Shown here piece after piece: positions 51,909-60,867 of a DNA stretch of 64,000 nucleotides (the first letter of the stretch is position 1; each line of letters opens with the position of its first letter). The notes under the pieces are model-generated. The model had not been told where the DNA came from. It saw only the letters and a program-made list of their open reading frames with translations, and did no database searches. The translations under genes and the position numbers were made by a program. Origin of the DNA: Anaeromonas frigoriresistens (lineage in GTDB: Bacteria; Bacillota; Clostridia; Tissierellales; SIT17); NCBI RefSeq assembly GCF_016820655.1, contig NZ_WSFT01000039.1:1-64000 (forward strand). The letters run 5' to 3'.

Positions 51909-53195
51909 GTGAATTTAAGAAGAGTGTCTGCATCACTATGCTTAATTTTATTTCTTAATGTACCATTCGTATATGGGGATATAGAAAGTAAAAAAGACGA
52001 TCTAAATGAGACAAACCAAAAGATGGATGAAGTGAAAGGTAATATAGAAGTTACTAAAGATGAAAAAAAGAATGTAGAAACTGAAATAAAAGAATTAAAC
52101 TCTAAAATAAATAACACAAATAATGAACTTGAAACAATTCAAATTAATATAAATAATACAAAAACAGAAATAGAAAAAAGTAAAAAAGAGATTGATAAAG
52201 CTCAAAAAGAAATTGAAGAAAAAAATGAGTTAGTAAATAAAAGACTTAGAGCTATGTACAAAACTGGCAATAACGTGAGCTATTTACATATACTTTTATC
52301 AACTGAAAGTATAGGGGATTTTTTACAAACCTTTGATACTATAAAAAAAGTTACTGATAAAGATCATGAATTATTAGAATCAATGGAAAAACAAAAGAAG
52401 GTCTTAGAATCAAAGAAAGATAAATTAACATCTCAAGAAAAACAACTTAAGTTATCAACTGTACAATTAAAAAATAAAAAAAGAGAATTGGAAGTAGCCT
52501 CAAGACAAAAAAATGAGTTATCTAAAGAACTAGACCAAACTATTCAATTGAGCGAGAGTCAATATCAAGAATTAATAAATGAATCTAATAAAATAGAAAA
52601 AGATATACAAAGATTAGAAGCAGAGGCTCAAAGAAAATTAGAAGAGGCAAGAAAAAAAGCAGCAGAAGAAGCTAAACGTAAAGCAGAGGAAGAAGCTAAG
52701 CGCAAGGCAGAAGAGGCTAAGAAAAATAATCAGGAAGGTACTGAAGCTCAAACACCACCAACTCCAGTTGAACCTAAACCTGTAGAACCTGTTGTGGAAA
52801 AGAGTACAGGTTATGTATGGCCTACTTCTGGTAGAATTACATCTTCTTATGGAAATAGATTACATCCAATCTCTAAAGTATGGAAAATGCATACAGGTAT
52901 AGATATTGGAGCACCAAGTGGAAGAACAGTAGTGGCTGTAAGAGATGGTATTGTCATTACTGTAGTAAACAATAAATATAGAGGTTATGGTAACTATGTT
53001 ATAATTGCTCATGATAACGGAACATCATCCTTATATGCCCATAATTCATCTTTATTAGTTAGTAAGAATCAATACGTAAAACAAGGACAAGCCATAGCAA
53101 GAGTAGGAAGTACTGGAGCTTCTACAGGACCTCATCTTCACTTTGAAATTAGAGTAAATGGAAAGCATAGAAATCCAATGAATTATTTAAGATAA
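51909..53195 (+). CDS. secreted M23-family peptidoglycan endopeptidase with coiled coil
   Basis: A 428-aa protein from GTG 51909 (GGGGGAAT upstream; an ATG at 51905 runs to a stop). The signal peptide is about 1-23. A long coiled coil spans about 24-275 and contains NKRLRAMYKTGNNVSYLHIL (PcsB-like) near residue 110, then an Ala/Glu/Lys-rich repeat (KAAEEAKRKAEEEAKRKAEE). A Pro-rich linker (about 278-298) leads to the LytM/M23 domain, with Zn ligands in MHTGIDIG (His, Asp) and PHLHFEIR. It cuts peptide cross-links during growth or division, and the coiled coil resembles that of EnvC/PcsB-type regulators. Confidence 0.93.
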   Translation: MNLRRVSASLCLILFLNVPFVYGDIESKKDDLNETNQKMDEVKGNIEVTKDEKKNVETEIKELNSKINNTNNELETIQININNTKTEIEKSKKEIDKAQKEIEEKNELVNKRLRAMYKTGNNVSYLHILLSTESIGDFLQTFDTIKKVTDKDHELLESMEKQKKVLESKKDKLTSQEKQLKLSTVQLKNKKRELEVASRQKNELSKELDQTIQLSESQYQELINESNKIEKDIQRLEAEAQRKLEEARKKAAEEAKRKAEEEAKRKAEEAKKNNQEGTEAQTPPTPVEPKPVEPVVEKSTGYVWPTSGRITSSYGNRLHPISKVWKMHTGIDIGAPSGRTVVAVRDGIVITVVNNKYRGYGNYVIIAHDNGTSSLYAHNSSLLVSKNQYVKQGQAIARVGSTGASTGPHLHFEIRVNGKHRNPMNYLR

Positions 53196-53206
53196 ATGAA
53201 ACTTTT

Positions 53207-53236
53207 AAAACAAGCACTATATAGTGCTTGTTTTTT
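53207..53236 (+). terminator. intrinsic terminator
   Basis: AAAACAAGCACTAT is followed by its exact complement and extra T. It ends the M23 transcript. Confidence 0.9.
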
Positions 53237-53263
53237 CAGGTCAAATATTTTAAAAGATAAGAA

Positions 53264-53320
53264 TAAGAGGAGCTATTTGGCTCCTCTTAAAATTCACCTA
53301 TTTCTAAAGTACCCATTGTA
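53264..53320 (-). other. possible tiny gene remnant with hairpin
   Basis: On the minus strand a nine-codon frame MGTLEIGEF (ATG at 53320, AAAGGGG upstream) ends at a TAA that begins a 10-bp perfect hairpin, TAAGAGGAGC/GCTCCTCTTA (53264-53289). Upstream in the same frame the reading stays open for nine more codons. It could be a micropeptide, the tail of a lost gene with its terminator, or chance. Confidence 0.2.
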
Positions 53321-53466
53321 ATACCCCTTTGGTTTCTATACTTAGATTATAAAGTATATATTTAGAAAATTCTATTAATATTATGAAATATTCAGATTAT
53401 AATTAATTGAAAAATATGGTATTTGATAATATAATGAGATTTAAGATAGTAAAGGGGGATTGTGAT

Positions 53467-54000
53467 ATGTGGGATGTAATCTTGGGAATATTATTTCTTT
53501 TGATATTTATCATAATTATTAGAGAAGAGTATATTAGAAGAAAATATGAAGTAGTAGTTAAGTCTATAAAGGAAATCCATTATAATGCTTATTTTTCAGT
53601 AATGTGGTTTTTAATAGCAGTTATGTATTTACCCACAGATAGTATAAGGGAATTTAATAATAATGAATTGAGAGAGATTACGGACTCCATACCTTTTTTT
53701 ACAGTAGCGATACTTCATTTAATATCTGGATTAAGAAGAAACTTAATAAATGAGTATGGAATAATAACTCATAATGCACAAGTAAAATGGAAAAAGGTAT
53801 TGAATTATGAATGGAATGATAAAATTAAAAAGAAAAGAAATAAGGAATATTACATATTGAAGCTTTTAATTAGAACAAACAAATTTGATAAAAAAGTTTT
53901 TGGTTCAGATGAAAGAAAGATATTTTTTAAAATACCTATAGAAGATAGAGAAAAGGTAGAAGAATATTTAAATAGAAAGTTAAATACATGGGAGATATAA
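53467..54000 (+). CDS. membrane protein, DUF5673-like
   Basis: A 177-aa protein from ATG 53467 with GGGGGAT upstream; the earlier in-frame start at 53407 lacks a ribosome-binding site. Two or three hydrophobic segments (about 3-18, 45-60 and 78-90) are followed by a soluble PH-like C-terminal part (about 95-177: GIITHNAQVKWKKVLNYEWN, FFKIPIEDREKVEEYL). This order matches the DUF5673 group of Firmicute membrane proteins. Function unknown. It is directly upstream of a GNAT gene (3 bp), which suggests an operon. Confidence 0.75.
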   Translation: MWDVILGILFLLIFIIIIREEYIRRKYEVVVKSIKEIHYNAYFSVMWFLIAVMYLPTDSIREFNNNELREITDSIPFFTVAILHLISGLRRNLINEYGIITHNAQVKWKKVLNYEWNDKIKKKRNKEYYILKLLIRTNKFDKKVFGSDERKIFFKIPIEDREKVEEYLNRKLNTWEI

Positions 54001-54003
54001 ATA

Positions 54004-54474
54004 ATGAAGTTGGATAAAGAAATATTAATTAGAGAATTAGAAAAAGATGAAAAGGCACCTCATGATTTGTTACTTCTTGCAGATCCTTCTCGAAAAATCG
54101 TAGAGGATTATATTAAAAGAGGAAAATGCTATCTGGCTATAAAAGAAAAAGATATAGTTGGAGTATATGTCTTAATATATACTAGACCTCATACAATGGA
54201 ATTAGTCAATATTGCTGTTAATGAGAATTATCAAGGAAAAGGAATAGGGAAAACTATAGTATTAGATGCTATTGAAAGAGTTAGACAATTAGGAATGAAA
54301 ACTTTAGAAATTGGTACAGGAAACTCTAGTTTAGGACAACTTGGCCTATATCAAAAATGTGGATTTAGAATTGTAGGTATAGATAGAGACTTTTTTATTA
54401 GAAATTATGAAGAAGAAATATATGAAAATGGAATTCAATGTACAGATATGATAAGGCTAAGCATAGATTTATAA
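54004..54474 (+). CDS. GNAT-family N-acetyltransferase
   Basis: A 156-aa acetyltransferase. Motif A is LVNIAVNENYQGKGIGKTIV (about 70-89) with QGKGIG; motif B is TLEIGTGNSSLGQLGLYQKCGFRIVG. The acceptor is unknown. It follows the membrane protein at 53467 with a 3-bp gap. A terminator lies 10 bp downstream. Confidence 0.92.
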   Translation: MKLDKEILIRELEKDEKAPHDLLLLADPSRKIVEDYIKRGKCYLAIKEKDIVGVYVLIYTRPHTMELVNIAVNENYQGKGIGKTIVLDAIERVRQLGMKTLEIGTGNSSLGQLGLYQKCGFRIVGIDRDFFIRNYEEEIYENGIQCTDMIRLSIDL

Positions 54475-54483
54475 AAGGATTTG

Positions 54484-54516
54484 AAGATAGCTATGAATAT
54501 AGTTATCTTTTTTTAT
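54484..54516 (+). terminator. intrinsic terminator
   Basis: AAGATAGCTAT pairs with ATAGTTATCTT (one G-U pair) across 4 nt, followed by seven T. Confidence 0.88.
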
Positions 54517-54613
54517 TAAATAAATATAAATAAGTAAGCAGGGTAACAGTAATGTTTTGAAGAATAAGTGTAGTAAGCAAGTTATTTTACTTTGCATTCT
54601 TTGAATTTTAGGA

Positions 54614-54676
54614 ATGGTAGGATTAATTATGGCTATATTGGAGGGAGTTGTAGCCTTAAATATTGAGGAAGATTAA
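54614..54676 (+). CDS. possible 20-codon small ORF (doubtful)
   Basis: ATG 54614 opens a frame MVGLIMAILEGVVALNIEED that is hydrophobic then acidic, like a small membrane peptide. No proper ribosome-binding site is visible (only AGGA directly before the ATG). It may be the tail of a decayed gene or chance. Nothing else is seen in the 224-bp gap. Confidence 0.2.
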   Translation: MVGLIMAILEGVVALNIEED

Positions 54677-54698
54677 GTCATAAGGGGGATAATGGATA

Positions 54699-55241
54699 AT
54701 GGTTGAAATGATCACGGAAAGATTAGTATTAAGGAGATTTCTACCAGATGATTGGAAGGACTTATATGAGTATTTATCTATTGAAGAAGTAGTTAGATAT
54801 GAACCATATGGGGTATTCACAAAAGAAGAATGCATAAAAGAAAGTATTGAGAGATATGAGGCAGAGGATGACAGTAGTTTTTGGGCAGTATGTCTTAAGG
54901 AGAATGATAAGATGATAGGTCATATATATTTTCAACAAACAGATCCTAAGAAATTTATGACTTGGGCATTAGGATATGTATTTAATCCTAAATATTATCA
55001 TAAAGGATATGCTACAGAAGCATGTAAAAGAATACTTCAATATGCCTTTGAAGATTGTGATGCCCATAGAATTGTGGCAGGAGTGAATGTAAAGAATATA
55101 GCTTCATGGAAACTTTTAGAACGTCTAAATATGAGAAGAGAGGCTCATTTTTTACAAAATGTATTCTTTAACAGAGACTCTTATGATAAACCTGTATGGA
55201 ATGATTCATATAGATATGGAATATTAGCAGAGGAAGTTTAA
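54699..55241 (+). CDS. GNAT N-acetyltransferase, RimJ/RimL type
   Basis: A 180-aa acetyltransferase. ITERLVLRRFLPDDWKDLYE at the N terminus is the RimJ/RimL opening. Motif A is LGYVFNPKYYHKGYATEACK (about 92-111), and AHRIVAGVNVKNIASWKLLERLNMRREAHF completes the acetyl-CoA fold. Members acetylate protein N termini, antibiotics or amino acids; the target is unknown. GGGGG precedes the ATG. The histidine phosphatase gene follows after 27 bp. Confidence 0.93.
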   Translation: MVEMITERLVLRRFLPDDWKDLYEYLSIEEVVRYEPYGVFTKEECIKESIERYEAEDDSSFWAVCLKENDKMIGHIYFQQTDPKKFMTWALGYVFNPKYYHKGYATEACKRILQYAFEDCDAHRIVAGVNVKNIASWKLLERLNMRREAHFLQNVFFNRDSYDKPVWNDSYRYGILAEEV

Positions 55242-55268
55242 TTAATAAACATAGTAAGGAGAATAAAC

Positions 55269-55856
55269 ATGAAAAAAATTACAGAACTTATAATGGTAAG
55301 ACATGCAAAAGTAAATTATACTCCTGATGATAGAAAGAGAGCTTTATCTAAAGAAGGGGAAAATCAAAGGCAGGATGTATTAAATATATTAAAGAAGAAA
55401 GAAATTGATTTGATTTATTCTAGTCCTTTTAAAAGGGCCATTGATACTATTAAACCCTATGCTGATTTCAAAGGGATGGAAATTAATATAATTGAAAATC
55501 TTAGAGAAAGAAAAATATCTGATGTATTTATTGATGATTTTGATTCTTTCGCTAATAACCAATGGAAGGACTTTGACTATAAGCTTAATAAAGGAGAGTC
55601 CCTTAGAGAAGTAAGGGAAAGGGGATTAAAATCAATAGAGTCTATTATCAGAGATAATAGAGGTAAGAGAATAGTGATAGGTACCCATGGTACTTTCTTA
55701 GGTGTAATGCTAAATCATTATGAAAAGAAATGTGACTATAGATTTTGGAGAAAGATAAAGATGCCTGCTATAATATCAATTAAGTATAATGAAAATGATG
55801 AAGTAATCAGTATAGTAGAAACAGAAATGAATGGCAATACTATAGTGATTAAATAA
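55269..55856 (+). CDS. histidine phosphatase family protein
   Basis: A 195-aa phosphoglycerate-mutase-like enzyme. The catalytic motif is MVRHAKVNY (His12, with Ala in place of the usual Gly of RHG). IYSSPFKRAIDTIKPYAD (about 49-66), the acid-base Glu in NLRERKISDVF and the second histidine in VIGTHGTFLGVML (about 142) are present. The substrate could be a sugar phosphate or nucleotide. AAGGAG precedes the ATG. It probably shares a transcript with the GNAT gene. Confidence 0.92.
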   Translation: MKKITELIMVRHAKVNYTPDDRKRALSKEGENQRQDVLNILKKKEIDLIYSSPFKRAIDTIKPYADFKGMEINIIENLRERKISDVFIDDFDSFANNQWKDFDYKLNKGESLREVRERGLKSIESIIRDNRGKRIVIGTHGTFLGVMLNHYEKKCDYRFWRKIKMPAIISIKYNENDEVISIVETEMNGNTIVIK

Positions 55857-55861
55857 CAAAA

Positions 55862-55907
55862 CAAATAAATGAACCTCATATGAATTCATATGAGGTTCAT
55901 TTATTTG
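55862..55907. terminator. 46-bp perfect palindrome, terminator
   Basis: The 23-bp arm starting at CAAATAAATGAACCTCATAT is followed at once by its exact complement, folding into a long hairpin with TTATTTG at the end. It ends the histidine phosphatase transcript. Confidence 0.82.
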
Positions 55908-55976
55908 AAGAAAATTGAAGAAATAGAAGGTATTAATAGTTTGATGGAGAAATAATCATAAGAAGGAGGGGGAAAT

Positions 55977-56687
55977 ATGTGGACACCATTAGTTGTATTA
56001 GGGAGTATAATTGTAGTTAGTTCTATTATATTATGGATTTTAGTGAAAATTAATAAAATAGATAAAAAAAATATCATATACAGATTACTAAAATTTCTTT
56101 TTATAATCTTGCCTGGAATATTAGTAATTTTCTATTACACATATTTAGTAACAGATACATCGGTAGATTGGTTTATAGCTTCCTGGCTTATCCTCATACT
56201 CTTTGGAGGTATGTATTTATTAGAATTTTGGGTGGAAAAAAAGAATGATATCAACTATGCTATTGTACTCATAAGCATATTATCTATATATGTTTTAGCT
56301 AATGCTATAAATGTTTTATTACTTAATGCTATAAATAATTTAGAATATATATTTTCTTTGGGGATAATAGGAATAGTTACTGAGAGTAAAAGGAATTATG
56401 GAAAGCTAACTGTAGTAGCAATAGCATTCATTATAGTATTAGGAATTGGAAATTTCATATTATCAGATAAATTAGATTTAGATTCTAAACCTATAAGAAT
56501 CGCAAAAGAATATGCTTTAAAAAAAGGATATGATTTAGAGAAGATGGAAGAGCTAGAATTTAGTTCATCGAAAACTCGAAAGGCTCCTATAGAATTGATT
56601 TTTGTAAACGAGGATTACTCTAAGTCTGTTAAATTAGAGTACTATAAAGGAGAGATTCAAAGTTTTAAGTTAGAGAATTCTAATTAA
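55977..56687 (+). CDS. membrane protein of unknown function
   Basis: A 236-aa protein with five to six hydrophobic segments in the first 165 residues (about 5-23, 36-58, 63-82, 90-115, 120-133 and 142-160). A soluble C-terminal tail of about 65 residues (KPIRIAKEYALKKGYDLEKM) resembles small folded tails of PepSY-like size. I do not recognise the family. GGAGGGGG precedes the ATG. The small gene at 56717 follows in the same direction, 29 bp later. Confidence 0.72.
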   Translation: MWTPLVVLGSIIVVSSIILWILVKINKIDKKNIIYRLLKFLFIILPGILVIFYYTYLVTDTSVDWFIASWLILILFGGMYLLEFWVEKKNDINYAIVLISILSIYVLANAINVLLLNAINNLEYIFSLGIIGIVTESKRNYGKLTVVAIAFIIVLGIGNFILSDKLDLDSKPIRIAKEYALKKGYDLEKMEELEFSSSKTRKAPIELIFVNEDYSKSVKLEYYKGEIQSFKLENSN

Positions 56688-56716
56688 TAAAATAAAATTT
56701 TAAAGGAGTGTAAAGT

Positions 56717-56893
56717 ATGGATTTAACAAGTCCTGCCTCAATGGCTAACTCAATATTTCTAATAAATATTTTAATTCTTATAGGAATGCTAGCAGGTGGT
56801 ATTTACTTATTTGTATTAATAGTAAAGGTATCCAGAAGAGGAATCAAGGCATTAGATATCTATATTAATAAGAATGAAGAAGTAAAGAAATGA
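56717..56893 (+). CDS. small single-pass membrane protein, 58 aa
   Basis: ATG 56717 follows AAAGGAG and opens a 58-codon frame ending at TGA 56893. The product starts MDLTSPASMANSIFLINILI, has one hydrophobic helix (about 13-38: ILIGMLAGGIYLFVLIVKVS) and a basic/acidic tail (RRGIKALDIYINKNEEVKK). The composition and the good ribosome-binding site support a real gene. Similar short proteins occur beside membrane proteins in Clostridia. Function unknown; likely cotranscribed with 55977. Confidence 0.65.
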   Translation: MDLTSPASMANSIFLINILILIGMLAGGIYLFVLIVKVSRRGIKALDIYINKNEEVKK

Positions 56894-56953
56894 AATTATA
56901 TTAGGACAGTTAGTTTTTAAGTGGAAAAATATTGATTGATGGGGGTACTAGAG

Positions 56954-58624
56954 ATGAAAGTGGTAAATAAGATATTTATAACTATGGGAATTTATTTAGG
57001 ATTAGCTTTAGTATATATGCTAGCAGCAACATATATAGATATTAATAATTTATACAGGGTAGCTATAGTATTTAATATATTATTAGGAATATTAATTATA
57101 TACACTATTATTAGAATGGGAATAAAAAATAAAGGCATTCTCTTTTATAAAAACAAACTAGGAATGACTATATTAATAACTGTTCTATTTGCTTTAGGGG
57201 GGACATCCCTTGGAGTATCCAAATTGTATAAGGAAAAGTTAGCAGGAACTTCCCATGAGACTTTAAATTCCCTTACAAGAAAGCCCCAAGAGACAGCTAA
57301 ATCAAGAGAGCCTTATCAAGAGTATGAAAGGGAGAATATAAAAATATTATACAGAAAAGATGTAGAATCTGCATTAGATCTTATAAATGTATACATTGAT
57401 GAGATTCAAGAAGATACTGAAAAGGTATTTGGACAGGTAGAACGTCAAGAATTAACTATTAAATTAACAGATGAAGAGACCTTTAGAAAAGATTTGTTAG
57501 TAGATGAGTGGACTGGGGGATATTATTATGAAGACCTTAAACAAATAACAATACCTGTAGAAGATGCATATTATGATGTTTTTAATACTAATTTAAATTA
57601 TAATTTTGAAGAAATTTTACGCCATGAATATAGTCATTATATTTCTCATATGTTTAGAATTCAAAATGATATAAGTAGCGATTCTATGCCTCATTGGTTC
57701 GAAGAAGGAGTAGCAACCACAATGGAAGAGGAAGTTTTTAAAAAAGTAATGAATACAGAGTTAAAAGAAATAGTTCCTTTTTCAACCATATCTTCTTCAA
57801 AAGATTGGAGAAAGAATCAAGCTTATGAACAAAGTAATAGAGCTATATATTATCTAGTAACAGAAAAAGGCGAGGGGATAATTAAGGATATATTATTAAA
57901 AACAAAAGAAATGTCTTTTGAAGAAGCATTTAAAACTTTCTCAGGGAAAAGTATTGAAGAGTATGAATCAATACTAAGGAATTTTCATGCTAATGATTGG
58001 GAGAATTATCCTCGAGTCTCATACTTTCCGGAGGTAACTATTAAAGAGGAAAAAATTCAAGGGCTAGAAGAATATATTAAAGAACATCCAATGGATCCTA
58101 AGCCTATTATGAAAGTAGCTCAATTATATTTATCTCAAAAAAAATATAAAGAAACTATTAGAGTATTAAAATTAGCAATACAAGTTGATCCTTCAAATAG
58201 CTTAGCATGGTATCAATTAGGACTTTCCTATACTTATACCAATGATTTTAATAAAGCTCAAGATGCCTTGCAAGAATCAGTAAAACTAGAACCCAAAAAC
58301 AGTCAGAGTTATATGTTTTTATCGAATATAATGCTAATTACCAACTTGGATAAAGGTATAGATACACTAGAAAAAGGAATAAAAATTTCAGATGAACCTA
58401 AGTATTTACAAAAAGCTTTAAATGAATATAATAAGCTAAAAGATTTATCTGGTATGGAAGAAAAATATTTAGGCTATTTAAAATTTTTAAAAGATGATAT
58501 CCTTTTTCATGATAACCTTAAAATGGGAATAATAGACAACATACTAAAAGAAAATCCTGACTATCAAGGTCCTGCTAAAGAGGAGCTAATTAAAATGAAA
58601 GAAGATCTAGAAGGAAGGTTATAA
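56954..58624 (+). CDS. membrane-anchored gluzincin metallopeptidase with TPR domain
   Basis: A 556-aa protein from ATG 56954 (GGGGGT upstream; starts at 56936/56939 lack one). Three N-terminal hydrophobic segments (about 8-27, 34-54 and 70-90) anchor it. The extracytoplasmic peptidase-MA-like domain (about 125-345) has HEYSH (His224, Glu225, His228) and the downstream glutamate in HWFEEGVA (about 250). Two or more TPR repeats follow (about 360-460: PKPIMKVAQLYLSQKKYKET, SLAWYQLGLSYTYTNDFNKA, SQSYMFLSNIMLI). The substrate is unknown. It may handle envelope proteins. Confidence 0.88.
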   Translation: MKVVNKIFITMGIYLGLALVYMLAATYIDINNLYRVAIVFNILLGILIIYTIIRMGIKNKGILFYKNKLGMTILITVLFALGGTSLGVSKLYKEKLAGTSHETLNSLTRKPQETAKSREPYQEYERENIKILYRKDVESALDLINVYIDEIQEDTEKVFGQVERQELTIKLTDEETFRKDLLVDEWTGGYYYEDLKQITIPVEDAYYDVFNTNLNYNFEEILRHEYSHYISHMFRIQNDISSDSMPHWFEEGVATTMEEEVFKKVMNTELKEIVPFSTISSSKDWRKNQAYEQSNRAIYYLVTEKGEGIIKDILLKTKEMSFEEAFKTFSGKSIEEYESILRNFHANDWENYPRVSYFPEVTIKEEKIQGLEEYIKEHPMDPKPIMKVAQLYLSQKKYKETIRVLKLAIQVDPSNSLAWYQLGLSYTYTNDFNKAQDALQESVKLEPKNSQSYMFLSNIMLITNLDKGIDTLEKGIKISDEPKYLQKALNEYNKLKDLSGMEEKYLGYLKFLKDDILFHDNLKMGIIDNILKENPDYQGPAKEELIKMKEDLEGRL

Positions 58625-58655
58625 AAGACCACTTCATATTAGGGAGGGGGATTTA

Positions 58656-59354
58656 ATGAATCCATTAGATAAACATTATCAAGAATTTATGGGAGTAGAT
58701 ATAAGTGAATTTAATAAAGACAAAAGGATCTTTAAGAGTAAATATAGGGATCTAGCTCTAAATAACAAATACTTTTATCCTATAATTCAAACTAAGTATT
58801 TTGGACAGCCTATATTATCAGTATCTCCAAAATATTACAATGAACTTATAGATATATCTAATGATGAAATAAGTTCTCTAGATGATATTTTAAAGAAATT
58901 TCTTATAAATAATCCTAGTTATAAGAAAAGAAAAATGCATAGATATGTATATCCCAGTAATAATAACAGATCTACTATTAGCCAGAGAATGACTTCACAA
59001 GATGTTGACAGATTAGAATTTTGTGAGAATTTTAATTTTGAAGAATACAAAAGGAGAAAGAAAAAGATATTTGAAGAGGGAAGACAGTTTATAGTTGAAG
59101 AGTCTAATAAAATAGCTTCAATAGGATTTATATCTGAAATAAGAGCAGGGGCCGGAAATATTGTAGTAATGACTATGGACTGTTATCGTGGAAAGGGATA
59201 TGGAAAAGAAGTGGTAAAAGGATGTATAAACTGGTGTATTGAAAAGGAGATATTACCTATTTATTTAGTAGAAGAACATAATTATATATCTCAAAAAATA
59301 CCTGAATCTTTAGGATTTGATAAAATATCAGATGAAATAATAATATCAAAATAA
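58656..59354 (+). CDS. GNAT acetyltransferase (zwittermicin-resistance-like)
   Basis: A 232-aa protein of the larger GNAT_acetyltran type. A 120-residue N-terminal domain precedes the catalytic part, where ASIGFISEIRAGAGNIVVMT and YRGKGYGKEVVKGCINWCIE (about 177-196) form motif A and the acetyl-CoA loop. LVEEHNYISQKIPESLGF is motif B. Family members include zwittermicin A self-resistance ZmaR, but most have no known acceptor. GGGAGGGGG precedes the ATG. Confidence 0.86.
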   Translation: MNPLDKHYQEFMGVDISEFNKDKRIFKSKYRDLALNNKYFYPIIQTKYFGQPILSVSPKYYNELIDISNDEISSLDDILKKFLINNPSYKKRKMHRYVYPSNNNRSTISQRMTSQDVDRLEFCENFNFEEYKRRKKKIFEEGRQFIVEESNKIASIGFISEIRAGAGNIVVMTMDCYRGKGYGKEVVKGCINWCIEKEILPIYLVEEHNYISQKIPESLGFDKISDEIIISK

Positions 59355-59421
59355 TACTATTATAGTCTTCAATTTAGTATATATATAATAATTATTAAAA
59401 TCATTAATGGGGGATAGGTGA

Positions 59422-59961
59422 ATGGGATATAAAAAATTGTTTTGGGGATTTATTTTTTTCTTTGATTTTAGATTGAGTGGATTTGATATCTTACCAGATA
59501 TTATAGGATATATTTTATTTTATCAGGGATTAAATATGCTATATGAGAGAAATGAACATTTTGATAAAGCAAAAAGATTTGCTATACCTTTGATTTTATT
59601 ATCTGTTTTTAGTATATATGAAGTGACAGTTCCACTAAATGAATTTACTTTTAATTCATACAGCATATTAATATTATTAATAGGTGTAGCTGCTACCATA
59701 CTTAATCTTATGATGATATATAATATTTGTATAGGAATATCTGAAGAAGCTAGAAGGATTGAAGATAATGATCTTGAGACTAAAGCTTTAAATAGATGGA
59801 AGTTATACTTTGTAACTAATCTTTTAGTACTAACAGTCCTAATTGTACGTGTGCCATTTTTACTTGCGATATTATTTATTCCTATAATAATACTTTCTTT
59901 GATATCGTTCATATTTATGTTAATTCTGATGAATATAGCATCAAATAAATTAAAAATTTAA
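59422..59961 (+). CDS. polytopic membrane protein of unknown function
   Basis: A 179-aa protein with five hydrophobic segments. FDILPDIIGYILFYQGLNML near residue 23 is a motif I know from several uncharacterised Firmicute membrane proteins. The middle loop EEARRIEDNDLETKALNRWK is charged. GGGGGAT precedes the ATG. The next gene is separated by a strong terminator. No function can be given. Confidence 0.72.
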   Translation: MGYKKLFWGFIFFFDFRLSGFDILPDIIGYILFYQGLNMLYERNEHFDKAKRFAIPLILLSVFSIYEVTVPLNEFTFNSYSILILLIGVAATILNLMMIYNICIGISEEARRIEDNDLETKALNRWKLYFVTNLLVLTVLIVRVPFLLAILFIPIIILSLISFIFMLILMNIASNKLKI

Positions 59962-60001
59962 AAAGAGTAAACCTTATCTTAAGATAAGGTTTACTCTTTT
60001 T
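59960..60001. terminator. 42-bp perfect palindrome, terminator
   Basis: A 21-bp arm from AAAAAGAGTAAACCTTATCT is followed by its exact complement ending in TTTTT. It works on either strand. Confidence 0.88.
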
Positions 60002-60124
60002 AAGGATTAAACTATCAAATCATATAATATCATTTCATTAATAGTATTTAGGATATTCCTCACAAAAGCATCACATAACAAGAGTAAACTAAAAATGTAA
60101 TAAATAATAAAGAGGAGGAATTAA

Positions 60125-60712
60125 ATGAATAAAAAAACTAAGAAGGCAGTAAATGGTGCAGTAATAGGCACAATGCTATTCTCTATGGTAAATTTCACAT
60201 CGGCAACAAATGAAACAGGATCAATAGATGAGAAACCAGTTTATCAAGTAGATTTTAATTATGAAGTTAGAGAAAATAGATTAGAAGATAAATTAGAAGA
60301 GATAGTAGAAAAAAATATAGTTTCAAAAGATCAGGCAACTAATATAGCTGAAAAATTGACTGAATATAGAGATGAAATTATTCAAGAGAAGAAAGATAAA
60401 GTAAAAGAAAAAATAGAAAAAGAGGAAATTACTAAAGATCAATACAATAATATAGTAACCAAAATAGACAATAAAAAAGTTAAAGGAAAGTTTAATCTAA
60501 AATACAAAATTGAAAATTTAGATGAGACCTTAGACCAGAAATTAGATGAAGGAAAAATCACTGAAGCACAGTATAATCAAATTAAATTAAAAATAAAAGA
60601 TAAAATAACATATAGAAGAAGTAGATTAAGTACAATATTAGAAAAATTAGTAGAAGATGAAATAATAACGAAATATCAATCTGAACAAATTTTTGAGTAT
60701 TTAATTAATTAA
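60125..60712 (+). CDS. secreted repeat protein with YckD/SHOCT-like helical hairpins
   Basis: A 195-aa protein after AGAGGAGG. The signal peptide is about 1-28 (AVIGTMLFSMVNFTSA). The mature part has four similar units of the type L-x-x-x-V/L-x-x-x-I-[IV]-[ST]-K-x-Q-x-x-x-I (ENRLEDKLEEIVEKNIVSKD, KEKIEKEEITKDQYNNIVTK, DQKLDEGKITEAQYNQIKLK and ILEKLVEDEIITKYQSEQIF). Such units also occur in the YckD-like protein at 18299. It is probably a surface helical protein of unknown function. Its expression signals are not obvious. Confidence 0.72.
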   Translation: MNKKTKKAVNGAVIGTMLFSMVNFTSATNETGSIDEKPVYQVDFNYEVRENRLEDKLEEIVEKNIVSKDQATNIAEKLTEYRDEIIQEKKDKVKEKIEKEEITKDQYNNIVTKIDNKKVKGKFNLKYKIENLDETLDQKLDEGKITEAQYNQIKLKIKDKITYRRSRLSTILEKLVEDEIITKYQSEQIFEYLIN

Positions 60713-60740
60713 TGCTATAGATATCTTAACTTCCCCTTTA

Positions 60741-60772
60741 GACCTTCGATGGATTTCCATCGGAGGTCTTTT
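60741..60772 (+). terminator. intrinsic terminator
   Basis: GACCTTCGATGG pairs with CCATCGGAGGTC (one U-G pair) across ATTT, followed by TTTTAT. Confidence 0.88.
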
Positions 60773-60867
60773 ATAAGTTTATAAAATTCGCAGGAAATAG
60801 AAATTTAGTGAAGAATTATACATATAAAGAGTATAAATAATATATTATAGCCTAAAGAGGTGAATCT

